Positions 6,149 to 12,746 of a stretch of 13,124 nucleotides of DNA are shown here, in pieces; the stretch's first letter is position 1, and every line of letters begins with the position of its first letter. The position numbers and the translations under genes are program-made. The notes beneath the pieces are model-generated. The model was not told the DNA's origin, did not search any database, and worked only from the letters and a program-made list of their open reading frames with translations. The stretch spans positions 1 through 13,124 of the forward strand of contig DAHVXO010000063.1 of the NCBI GenBank assembly GCA_027356675.1. Direction: 5' to 3'. The stretch is from Symbiobacteriaceae bacterium (GTDB lineage Bacteria > Bacillota_E > Symbiobacteriia > Symbiobacteriales > Symbiobacteriaceae).

Positions 6149-7101
6149 CACGACCCGACCTGTCTGTGACCCTGGCGGGCATGCGCTGGTCCAACCCGCT
6201 CACCACGGCATCCGGCACGATGAGCGGCTGGGAGAACTACGGCCAGCTAATGCCGCTGGATACCTTCGGCGCCCTGACCGTCAAGAGCATCACCCTGGAG
6301 CCGCGGCTGGGCAACCCGCCGCCCCGGCTCTCCGAGACGCCCTCCGGTCTCTTGAACGCCATTGGGATTCCCAACCCCGGCCTGGCGGGCTTTCTGGCCC
6401 AGGAGCTCCCCAAGGTTCGCTCCTTCGGGGTTCCGATCATCGTGAGCATCGCCGGTCATTCCCTGGGCGAGTATGTCGCCCTGGCAGAGCGCCTCAGCGG
6501 CGAGCCAGGGGTGGCGGCGCTGGAGATCAACATGTCCTGCCCGAATGTAGGCAAGGAGACCATGGAGTTTGGCCAATCGCCTCACGGCGCGGCCCGCCTG
6601 GTCAAGACCATGCGAGCCGTGACCCGCCTGCCCCTGATTCCCAAGCTCACTCCCAACTGCACCGACGTGGCGGAGATCGCCCGTGCCGTCGTGGCGGAGG
6701 GTGCCGATGCGGTCTCCCTCATCAATACCGTGGTCGGCATGTCCATCGATATTCAGACCGGACTCCCCCGGACCGGGAACTTGACCGGCGGCCTCTCCGG
6801 ACCGGCCGTCAAGCCCATCGCCCTGTACATGGTTTGGAAAGTGGCGGGAGCCGTCACCGTCCCGGTGATCGGTATGGGCGGTATCATGACCACCGCCGAC
6901 GCCATTGAGTTCCTCATGGCCGGCGCCACCGCCATCGCCCTGGGTACGGTCAACTTTGTGAACCCCCGGGCTGCCCTTGAGATCCGAGACGGCATCGCCG
7001 CATTTCTCGTCGAGCGCGGCCTGGCCGGCGTCAGTGACCTTACCGGAACAACCCGGCGGTCCTGGCGGGAACAGCAGCTCTTGTACCGGGCGCACACCTG
7101 A
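6145..7101 (+). CDS. pyrD: Second dihydroorotate dehydrogenase B catalytic subunit (PyrD2)
   Basis: A 318-residue class 1B dihydroorotate dehydrogenase paralogue. The orotate-binding set is retained: K47 in VKSITLEPR, N71 in LLNAIGIPNPG, N129 and N134 in INMSCPNV with active-site C132, and INT followed by GMSID; the FMN-phosphate segment GMGGIMTTADAIEFLMAGA is intact. It keeps the LEPRLGNPPPR motif that PyrD1 has lost, but the loop after the active-site Cys, normally NVK-GG-AFG, reads NVGKETMEFG, and the N-terminal SGCFGYGREF is SGTMSGWENYG. The enzyme should bind (dihydro)orotate rather than uracil; altered loops suggest different kinetics or direction. In Clostridium oroticum a flavin/iron-sulfur enzyme of this kind reduces orotate with NADH, which is the role I infer here. 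Four-base overlap with pyrK2. Confidence 0.9.
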   Translation: MTRPDLSVTLAGMRWSNPLTTASGTMSGWENYGQLMPLDTFGALTVKSITLEPRLGNPPPRLSETPSGLLNAIGIPNPGLAGFLAQELPKVRSFGVPIIVSIAGHSLGEYVALAERLSGEPGVAALEINMSCPNVGKETMEFGQSPHGAARLVKTMRAVTRLPLIPKLTPNCTDVAEIARAVVAEGADAVSLINTVVGMSIDIQTGLPRTGNLTGGLSGPAVKPIALYMVWKVAGAVTVPVIGMGGIMTTADAIEFLMAGATAIALGTVNFVNPRAALEIRDGIAAFLVERGLAGVSDLTGTTRRSWREQQLLYRAHT

Positions 7102-7111
7102 TCGTGGGACC

Positions 7112-7134
7112 GACGGGGCTCCTCGCGGAGCGTC
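7112..7134 (+). other. Intercistronic hairpin between pyrD2 and the binding-protein gene
   Basis: GCTCC (7118-7122) pairs with GGAGC (7127-7131) across a TCGC loop, with GAC/GTC outer pairs after a GGG bulge. No T-tract follows, so it is more likely an RNA processing or stability element than a terminator. It lies in the 58-base gap that is one of only two real gaps inside the operon. Confidence 0.35.
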
Positions 7135-7159
7135 CGATTTGATAAAGGGGGATTCACTC

Positions 7160-8425
7160 ATGTTTTCCTTTCGGTGGATGAGGACCCGTTCCGGCCGCTT
7201 GCTGGCCACGCTCCTGACCACCCTCGTGGTGCTCGGGCTGGTCGCCGGGTGCTCCAAGTCCGAGCCAAAGCCTGCAGCTACCCCGGCCCCGGCCGCCGCT
7301 GCTCCCAAGACCATGAAGATCGGCGTCGCAGTCAGCATGACGGGCAACTTTAGCAAGGAAGGCACCCTGATGAAGCAGGGCTACGACTTCTGGTCGGAGA
7401 AGGTCAACGCCGCTGGCGGCATCAAGGTAGGCAACGACACCTATAAGGTCGAGTTGGTCTATTACGACGACAAGTCCGATACCAACACGTCTGTCAAGCT
7501 TACCGAGAAGCTGATCACTGAGGACAAGGTCAGCTTCATCTTCGGGCCATACTCCAGCGGCATCACGCAGGCGACTTCCGCCATCAGCGAGAAGTATAAG
7601 ATCATCACCATCGGCACCACGGCCAACACGCCCGCCCTTTACGAGCGCAACTTTAAGTACCTTTTTGGCACCCTGCCGCTGGCTCCGACCTACCTGCACC
7701 CCGTGATCGAGTTCGCTGCCACCCTGGACCCGAAGCCGAAGACCGCCGCCATCATCGCCCCGGACAACCTCTTCGCCCTGTCGGCGGCAGAGGGCGCCAA
7801 GGCCAAGGCCGAAGCCCTGGGCATGCAGGTGGTTCTGAACGAGAAGTTCCCCATGGGTGCCAAGGACGTCTCCTCCCTGCTCTCGCAGGTGAAGGCGAAG
7901 AACCCTGACATGCTGTTGGTGGCCGGCTTCTTCACCGACGGCACCCTGGTGGTCTCCCAGCTCAAGGAGCTGAAGTGGAGCCCGAAGTTGCTGGCGTTCA
8001 CCATCGCCGCCTCGATTCCGGACTTCCGCAAGACCCTCGGCGCCGACGCCGAGAACGTCTTCGGCGCCGAGTGGTGGCTGCCGAACATGAAGTACGAGGA
8101 CAAGTTCTACGGCAGCGCCCGCAAGTTTGCTGACGACTTCAAGGCCAGGTACGGCATCGAGCCCACCTACCATGCCGCCTCCCCGGCCGTCTCCGGCCTG
8201 ATTCTGCAGAAGGCCCTGGAGAAGGCGGGCTCCCTCGACAGCGACAAGGTGGCCGACGCCCTGCGCACCCTTGACATCGAGACCTTCTTCGGCAAGATCA
8301 AGTTCGACGCCCAGGGTCGCAACGTGGCCGGCGTGCCCGGCGCCTTCCAGATTCAGAAGGGCGAGCTGATTGAGCTCTGGCCCAAGGATATCGTCCGCGG
8401 CAAGGCAGTCTATCCGCGGCCTTAG
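7160..8425 (+). CDS. ABC transporter substrate-binding lipoprotein (LivJ-like, Peripla_BP_6 family)
   Basis: A 421-residue secreted binding protein that captures the substrate outside the membrane. The N-terminus is a lipoprotein signal: Arg-rich start, hydrophobic LLATLLTTLVVLGLVAGC with lipobox LVAGC and lipidated Cys31, then an Ala/Pro-rich tether to about residue 50. The mature fold begins MKIGVAVSMTGNFSKEG, typical of the hydrophobic/branched-chain amino acid binding family, and continues with the IFGPYSSG and TPALYERN segments of the first lobe. AAAGGGGGA (7144-7152) precedes ATG 7160; the frame is open upstream but only inside pyrD2. The substrate cannot be read from sequence: the family takes amino acids, amides, urea and aromatic acids. 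Its position straight after pyrD2 suggests a pyrimidine-pathway acid such as orotate, dihydroorotate or carbamoyl-aspartate. Confidence 0.9.
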   Translation: MFSFRWMRTRSGRLLATLLTTLVVLGLVAGCSKSEPKPAATPAPAAAAPKTMKIGVAVSMTGNFSKEGTLMKQGYDFWSEKVNAAGGIKVGNDTYKVELVYYDDKSDTNTSVKLTEKLITEDKVSFIFGPYSSGITQATSAISEKYKIITIGTTANTPALYERNFKYLFGTLPLAPTYLHPVIEFAATLDPKPKTAAIIAPDNLFALSAAEGAKAKAEALGMQVVLNEKFPMGAKDVSSLLSQVKAKNPDMLLVAGFFTDGTLVVSQLKELKWSPKLLAFTIAASIPDFRKTLGADAENVFGAEWWLPNMKYEDKFYGSARKFADDFKARYGIEPTYHAASPAVSGLILQKALEKAGSLDSDKVADALRTLDIETFFGKIKFDAQGRNVAGVPGAFQIQKGELIELWPKDIVRGKAVYPRP

Positions 8426-8434
8426 GGTGGAGTC

Positions 8435-8460
8435 GGGGGGCGGGCGCTCGCCCGCCTCCC
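8435..8460 (+). other. Strong GC hairpin after the binding-protein gene
   Basis: An 11-bp stem with one G-U pair (8435-8445 with 8450-8460) closes a GCTC tetraloop 9 bases after the stop codon. No T-run follows (GCTACAATTTAGG), so full termination is unlikely. In ABC operons such stems commonly protect the upstream binding-protein mRNA or attenuate the downstream permease genes, giving excess binding protein; that function is inferred here. Confidence 0.6.
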
Positions 8461-8497
8461 GCTACAATTTAGGCGGCCCACATAAGGAGCGAACGCC

Positions 8498-9373
8498 GTG
8501 CAGTCGCAGATTCTGGTCAACGGCCTGCTGCTAGGCGGCCTGTATGGGTTGGTGACCGTAGGGTTTTCCCTGGTCTGGGGCGTCACCAACGTCGTCAACA
8601 TCGCGCACTCATCGTTCATTACGTTGGGAGCTTACGGCGCCTGGTTTCTGCACAGCCGCTTGGGCCTCGGTCCGTTCACGTCCCTGCCCATCGTGATGTC
8701 TGGGATGTTCCTGGTGGGCTTCGTTATCCAGCACCAGGTCATCAACCGCGTCATCCGCCACGGGTTGGTAATGACGCTGATCATCACCTTCGGCATTGAT
8801 CTCATCCTGACGAACGCAGTGCTTCTGGCCTTCAGTGCAGACTATCGCGCCGTGAAGTTGCCCTACAGTTCCAGCGGGCTGACGCTGGGATCGATCCAGG
8901 TGCCCTACCTGCGGCTCTCGATCTTCGTCCTTGCGCTTGTGATCACGGCACTCCTCGCCACCTTCCTGAGCCGGACCCGCTCCGGGCGGGCGATTCGGGC
9001 TACAGCCCTCAACCAGCAGGCGGCGCTGCTCATGGGTGTTTCCATCAACCGGGTCTACGCCATGACGTACGGCGTGGCGGCGGCCATCGCCGGCGCCGCG
9101 GGTGTGCTCATGTCCACACTGTACTCGTTCGGTCCGGAGGTGGGTCGGGGCTTCCTGACCCGGGCCTTCGTGATCACCGTCCTGGGTGGCCTGGGCAGCC
9201 TGCCGGGAGCCATTCTCGGCGGTGTGCTGCTGGGCCTCATTGAGGCGGTCACCACCGTGAGCCTGGGTGCCGGATACACCGAGGTCATGGCCTTTGCGGT
9301 TCTGGTCGCCATCCTGGCATTCCGGCCGCAAGGGCTCTTAGGCAAGCGCTTTTACGGGGGGGCGAAGTCATGA
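8498..9373 (+). CDS. livH: ABC transporter permease, LivH type
   Basis: A 291-residue integral membrane protein, one half of the import channel. It starts at GTG 8498 with AAGGAG at 8484-8489, 8 bases upstream. It opens with the family pattern QILVNGLLLGGLYGLVTVGF, then VWGVTNVVNIAHSSFITLGAY, and has several further hydrophobic segments. The cytoplasmic coupling loop is SRTRSGRAIRATALNQQAALLMGVSINRVY, the site that contacts the ATPase, and the end GGLGSLPGAILGGVLLGLIE is typical of LivH. Gene symbol is by family; leucine transport is not implied. Stop overlaps livM by 4 bases. Confidence 0.9.
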   Translation: MQSQILVNGLLLGGLYGLVTVGFSLVWGVTNVVNIAHSSFITLGAYGAWFLHSRLGLGPFTSLPIVMSGMFLVGFVIQHQVINRVIRHGLVMTLIITFGIDLILTNAVLLAFSADYRAVKLPYSSSGLTLGSIQVPYLRLSIFVLALVITALLATFLSRTRSGRAIRATALNQQAALLMGVSINRVYAMTYGVAAAIAGAAGVLMSTLYSFGPEVGRGFLTRAFVITVLGGLGSLPGAILGGVLLGLIEAVTTVSLGAGYTEVMAFAVLVAILAFRPQGLLGKRFYGGAKS

Positions 9374-10317
9374 GGAAGCTGCTCCCCTACCTGGGCTTCA
9401 CTGCTGTTCTGGCCACGCTCATCCTCCCGATCTTTGGGGTGAGCGGCTACTGGATGCGGGTCCTCTCCATGGTCTTCATGGCGGTGTCGCTGTCGCAGGC
9501 GATGAACATCATGATCGGGCTGGCCGGCTACCCGGCCATGGGCAACCTGGTCTTCTTTGGCACGGGCGCCTACATGACCGCCATCCTGATGACCAAGCAC
9601 TGGGCCTTCCCCCTGGCCGCACTGGCGTCCGCAGCGGTGGCTGCGGTCTACGCGGCTCTGGTGGGTCTGCCTGTGTTGCGGCTCAAGGGCGCCTACTTCT
9701 CCATCGCGACCATCGGCATTAACGAGGCCACCCGTGAGATCGTGCTGAACCTCCCCAGCCTCACCGGCGGCGGCAAGGGCATCAACGTGCCGTTCTTCCC
9801 CGGCGGGGTGCAGGCCCAGCAGATGTTTTTCTACTACTTGATGTGGGGCCTGGGCGCCCTGGCGACGGCCGTCGTTTGGTACGTGCGCCGCAGCCGACTC
9901 GGGTATGGTCTGCGGGCACTGAAGGCCGACGAGGATGCGGCCGCGGTGATCGGGGTCAGGACGGACCGGTACAAGGTGACCGCCTGGGCCATCAGCGCCG
10001 CCCTGACGGGACTGACCGGCGCCGCATATGCCTATTGGCTCTCCTTCCTGGAACCGGCGCCCGTTTTTGACGTGGTGCTCTCGGTAAAGTACTACATCAT
10101 CGCGATTCTCGGCGGTGCGGGCACCATCGTGGGACCCATCCTGGGCGCCTTCTTCCTGGAACTGCTCTCTGAGCTGGTCTGGAGCGAGTTTATGTCCCTG
10201 CACATGCTGGTGCTGGGCTTGACCGTGGTCCTGGTCGTGATCTTCTTGCCCAAGGGTCTGGTCTCATTGCTGCAGCCCAAGGAGAAGCGTACGGGGCAAG
10301 GGAGGCGGGCATCATGA
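9370..10317 (+). CDS. livM: ABC transporter permease, LivM type
   Basis: A 315-residue polytopic membrane protein that pairs with the LivH-type subunit. Diagnostic stretches are QAMNIMIGLAGYPAMGNLVFFGTGAY (the LivM counterpart of the LivH N-terminal motif), LPVLRLKGAYFSIATIGI, the coupling loop SRLGYGLRALKADEDAAAVIGV, and the C-terminal GGAGTIVGPILGAFFLELLSE. At 315 residues it is at the usual size for a LivM without the extra N-terminal helices of some homologues. ATG 9370 overlaps the preceding stop and GGGGGGG precedes it; the stop overlaps the ATPase gene by 4 bases. Confidence 0.9.
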   Translation: MRKLLPYLGFTAVLATLILPIFGVSGYWMRVLSMVFMAVSLSQAMNIMIGLAGYPAMGNLVFFGTGAYMTAILMTKHWAFPLAALASAAVAAVYAALVGLPVLRLKGAYFSIATIGINEATREIVLNLPSLTGGGKGINVPFFPGGVQAQQMFFYYLMWGLGALATAVVWYVRRSRLGYGLRALKADEDAAAVIGVRTDRYKVTAWAISAALTGLTGAAYAYWLSFLEPAPVFDVVLSVKYYIIAILGGAGTIVGPILGAFFLELLSELVWSEFMSLHMLVLGLTVVLVVIFLPKGLVSLLQPKEKRTGQGRRAS

Positions 10318-11060
10318 GTAACGTGCTGCTGCAGGCCAAGAACCTCACCATGCTCTTCGGCGGCGTGGCCGCGGTGACCGATATCTCCTTTGACGTCCAC
10401 CAGGGCGAGATTTTAGGCCTCATCGGTCCCAACGGCGCCGGCAAGACTACGATTCTGAACATGATCAGCGGGCTGTACAGGCCCACCAAGGGCGACATCA
10501 TCTACGCCGGCCGCCGGATCAACGGCCTGCGCCCATGGGACACCGCCGGGCTCGGCATGGCCCGGACCTTTCAGGTGGTCAAACCTTTCGAGGGCATGAG
10601 TGTGCAGGAGAATGTGGCCACCGGCGCGATGTTCGGACCGCCCCATCTGCACGGCCGCGCCGCCCTGGCGAAGGCCGACGTGGTGCTCGAACAGGTGGGC
10701 CTGGGCCACAAGAGCCATTACGGCGCCGGCGAGCTGACCATCGCCGACCGCAAGCGCCTGGAACTGGCCCGGGCGCTGGCCATGTCTCCCAAGCTCCTGC
10801 TGCTGGATGAAGTGATGGCCGGGCTCAACCTGCAGGAGATCGAACGGCTCATGGGTCTGGTGCAGCAAATCAACCAGACCGGCGTCACCGTCGTCATGAT
10901 TGAGCATGTGATGAAGGCGGTCATGGGCATATCGCAACGGGTGGTGGTGCTCCACTACGGCAAGTTGCTGGCGATGGGAACGCCCCGGGAGGTGGTAGCG
11001 AACCCGGCCGTGGTGGAAGCGTATCTCGGGCACCGCTTCAAAGGGGGCGAGGCGTCATGA
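10314..11060 (+). CDS. livG: ABC transporter ATP-binding protein, LivG type
   Basis: A 248-residue cytoplasmic ATPase that powers the importer. Walker A is GPNGAGKT (38-45), Walker B LLLLDE (161-166) and the switch histidine is H198 in IEHVM. The region FGGVAAV and the segment ARTFQVVKPFEGMSVQENV around the Q-loop are family features. The signature motif is unusual: LTIADRKRLELARAL (141-155) in place of the LSGGQ/LSYGQ consensus. Related LivG proteins with LTLA-RKRLELARAL are known, so it is probably functional. Overlaps both neighbours by 4 bases (ATGA). Confidence 0.92.
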   Translation: MSNVLLQAKNLTMLFGGVAAVTDISFDVHQGEILGLIGPNGAGKTTILNMISGLYRPTKGDIIYAGRRINGLRPWDTAGLGMARTFQVVKPFEGMSVQENVATGAMFGPPHLHGRAALAKADVVLEQVGLGHKSHYGAGELTIADRKRLELARALAMSPKLLLLDEVMAGLNLQEIERLMGLVQQINQTGVTVVMIEHVMKAVMGISQRVVVLHYGKLLAMGTPREVVANPAVVEAYLGHRFKGGEAS

Positions 11061-11773
11061 GCCTGTTGGAACTGAAGGATCTCGACGTGGCGTACGGAGA
11101 CGTCCAGGTGCTCTGGGACATCTCCCTGCGTGTAGGCGCCGGCGAGGTCGTCGCCCTGGTGGGCGGCAATGGCGCCGGCAAGACCACCACGCTGAAGGTG
11201 GCCAGCGGGCTAATGCTGCCCTCCAGCGGGCAAGTCCTGGTGGACGGCAAGGATATGACCCGAGCCGCTGCCCCGGCGCTGGTGCAGGCCGGCATCATCC
11301 AGGTGCCCGAGGGGCGCCAGCTCTTCAGCGGCATGACGGTCCACGAGAACCTGCTCATGGGGGCCTACTTGCGCCAGGACGGGGCTGAGGCGATCCGGAC
11401 CGACCTGGACTGGGTATACGACCTTTTCCCCCGCATGACCGAGCGCAAGGGCGCCCTGGCGGGCACCATGTCCGGCGGCGAGCAGCAGATGTGCGCCATC
11501 GGGCGTGGCCTCATGGCCCGGCCGCGCGTCCTCCTGATCGATGAACTCTCGCTGGGCCTCGCACCCGTCATCGTCGATCGCCTCGTGGAGATCATCGCGA
11601 AGATCCGCAGTGAGCGCGGCATCAGCGTGCTGCTGGTCGAGCAAGACCTGAACGTCGCCCTCAGCATGGCTGACCGCGGGTACGTACTGGAGACCGGGCA
11701 CCTGATCCGCACGGGGCCGGCGGCGGAACTGCTCTCGGACCCGGAGATCCAAAAGGCCTATTTGGGAATCTAA
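11057..11773 (+). CDS. livF: ABC transporter ATP-binding protein, LivF type
   Basis: A 238-residue second ATPase, partner of the LivG-type subunit. Walker A is GGNGAGKT (36-43), the signature MSGGEQQ is complete (138-144), and Walker B is VLLIDE (158-163). The switch position is Gln (Q196 in VEQDLN), which is normal for LivF. The IQVPEGRQLFSGMTVHENL stretch is diagnostic for the family. It is the last gene of the operon; no terminator is seen in the few bases before the pyrF promoter, so transcripts probably run into the attenuator downstream. Confidence 0.93.
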   Translation: MSLLELKDLDVAYGDVQVLWDISLRVGAGEVVALVGGNGAGKTTTLKVASGLMLPSSGQVLVDGKDMTRAAAPALVQAGIIQVPEGRQLFSGMTVHENLLMGAYLRQDGAEAIRTDLDWVYDLFPRMTERKGALAGTMSGGEQQMCAIGRGLMARPRVLLIDELSLGLAPVIVDRLVEIIAKIRSERGISVLLVEQDLNVALSMADRGYVLETGHLIRTGPAAELLSDPEIQKAYLGI

Positions 11774-11786
11774 TTACTGGCGTGTC

Positions 11787-11815
11787 TTGACCCTCCCCCT
11801 GGAGAATGGTAATTT
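11787..11815 (+). promoter_or_regulatory. Promoter candidate for the pyrF-pyrE unit
   Basis: TTGACC (11787-11792), a 17-base spacer, then TAATTT (11810-11815) preceded by TGG, which makes an extended -10. The -10 hexamer is weak. Predicted start is near 11822, just before the PyrR-type leader. It begins 13 bases after the livF stop. Confidence 0.5.
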
Positions 11816-11833
11816 GGAATAGGTTAAGCGCTA

Positions 11834-11866
11834 CCTTTAAGACAGTCCCGCGAGACTGGCAAGGAG
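11834..11866 (+). promoter_or_regulatory. PyrR-binding RNA hairpin (anti-antiterminator)
   Basis: The RNA AGUCCCGCGAGACU (11844-11857) matches the PyrR-binding consensus ARUCCNGNGAGGYU at all but one position. CAGTC (11843-11847) pairs with GACTG (11854-11858), and below an internal loop CCTT (11834-11837) pairs with AAGG (11861-11864). This is the arrangement found in the Bacillus pyr leaders, where UMP-bound PyrR stabilises the hairpin and so favours termination downstream. pyrR itself is not in the window. Confidence 0.85.
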
Positions 11867-11932
11867 CATGCATCTGCAGCTGGTAGGCCGGGTCCGTCCT
11901 CCGGGCGTCCTCGGCGTGCAATTGGGCAGAAT

Positions 11933-11967
11933 ACTCTTTGCCGAATCTGGCAAGGAGTTTTTGTTTT
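11933..11967 (+). terminator. Attenuator terminator upstream of pyrF
   Basis: ACTCTTTGCC (11933-11942) pairs with GGCAAGGAGT (11949-11958) over a 6-base loop, with one G-U pair, and is followed by TTTTTGTTTT, a textbook intrinsic terminator 41 bases before the pyrF ATG. The left arm can instead pair with the identical GGCAAGGAG at 11858-11866 in the PyrR hairpin, giving the competing antiterminator. High UMP should therefore shut off pyrF-pyrE. Confidence 0.88.
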
Positions 11968-12008
11968 GGGCGCATGAGCATCGCGGCGAATCACAACCAG
12001 GGGGTGCG

Positions 12009-12746
12009 ATGTCCATGGGAACGGCACGGGACCGGCTCATCGTCGCGATTGACGTGGCCGACGCGCAGCGAGCGGTCAACCTGGTCCGGGCGCTGAAAGA
12101 CGAGGTTCGCTATTTCAAGGTGGGGCTTGAACTCCACAGCGCCCTGGGCCCCCGCATCCTGGAGCTGATCTTCGGGGAGGGTGCGCGGGTCTTCCTCGAC
12201 CTCAAGTACCACGACATCCCCTCCATGGTAGAACGCGCGGCGCACATCGTCACCGGCATGGGGGTCTGGGGCTTCTCGGCCCATGTGATGGGCGGGGCGC
12301 GCATGTTAAGCGCCGCCTTGAACGGTGCCAACCAGCGGGCGGAGGCCCTGCACATCCCTGTGCCCAAGGTCCTCGGCCTCACCCTGTTGACCCACATCGA
12401 CCAGGAGGCGCTCAACGGCGAACTCCAGGTCCCCGGCGACCTACAGGACCGGGTGGTCTGGCAGGCGAAGCGTGCCAAGGAGTGCGGACTGCCGGGCTGC
12501 ATCGCCAGCCCTCGGGAGGTCGTGGCCGTGCGGGAGGCCTGCGGCCCCGAGTTTACCATCGTAACGCCGGGCATCCGGCCCTCGTGGGTCCAGGCAACGG
12601 ATGACCAGCGGCGGGTCATGACCCCCGCCGAGGCGCTGCAGGCCGGCGCCGACTACCTGGTGGTGGGCCGGCCGATCACCCAGTCCGATCGCCCTGTGGA
12701 GATGGCCAAGCGGGTCCTGGCCGAAATGGAGGAAGCGCTGTCATGA
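12009..12746 (+). CDS. pyrF: Orotidine 5'-phosphate decarboxylase
   Basis: Decarboxylates OMP to UMP, the last step of UMP synthesis, in the cytoplasm. The 245-residue TIM-barrel protein has IVAID (D15), YFKVGLEL (K37), the catalytic DLKYHDI (D64, K66, D69), the phosphate-binding TPGIR (186-190) and GRPIT (220-224). The length is normal. The frame is open upstream through the attenuator, but the start must follow it. ATG 12009 has GGGGGTG close by (about 4-base spacing); ATG 12015, two codons in, would have a 10-base spacing and is equally possible. Its stop overlaps pyrE (ATGA). Expression is expected to be controlled by the leader at 11822-11967. Confidence 0.96.
   Translation: MSMGTARDRLIVAIDVADAQRAVNLVRALKDEVRYFKVGLELHSALGPRILELIFGEGARVFLDLKYHDIPSMVERAAHIVTGMGVWGFSAHVMGGARMLSAALNGANQRAEALHIPVPKVLGLTLLTHIDQEALNGELQVPGDLQDRVVWQAKRAKECGLPGCIASPREVVAVREACGPEFTIVTPGIRPSWVQATDDQRRVMTPAEALQAGADYLVVGRPITQSDRPVEMAKRVLAEMEEALS

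Noticed and set aside
4847..6151. A 434-codon open frame on the minus strand opposite the PyrE-like and pyrK2 genes
   Set aside because: Its translation is low-complexity (Gly/Ala/Arg/His-rich) with no motif, and it lies wholly opposite well-identified genes; GC-rich DNA routinely leaves such antisense frames open. The same applies to 6247-7365, 7154-8173 and 8609-9331 on the minus strand.
5351..7101. PreT/PreA-type NADH-dependent dihydropyrimidine dehydrogenase (uracil reduction)
   Set aside because: The small subunit has the PyrK architecture (FAD, NAD, C-terminal [2Fe-2S]) and the large one lacks the ferredoxin-like domain of PreA and keeps the orotate-binding Asn/Lys set.
8435..8460. Intrinsic terminator after the binding-protein gene
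   Set aside because: The stem is strong but is not followed by a T-tract, and the permease and ATPase genes downstream have no other convincing promoter.
8463..8468. TACAAT as a -10 box for a promoter in front of the LivH-type gene
   Set aside because: No -35 hexamer stands at a suitable distance; the expected place lies inside the GC hairpin.
1218..11786. Mobile-element borders around the inserted cassette
   Set aside because: No transposase, terminal inverted repeats, target-site duplications, tRNA or integrase could be found at either end.
11868..12008. N-terminal extension of PyrF read through the leader
   Set aside because: This stretch forms the attenuator terminator and T-tract; pyrF homologues begin at the RDRLIVAID segment just after ATG 12009/12015.
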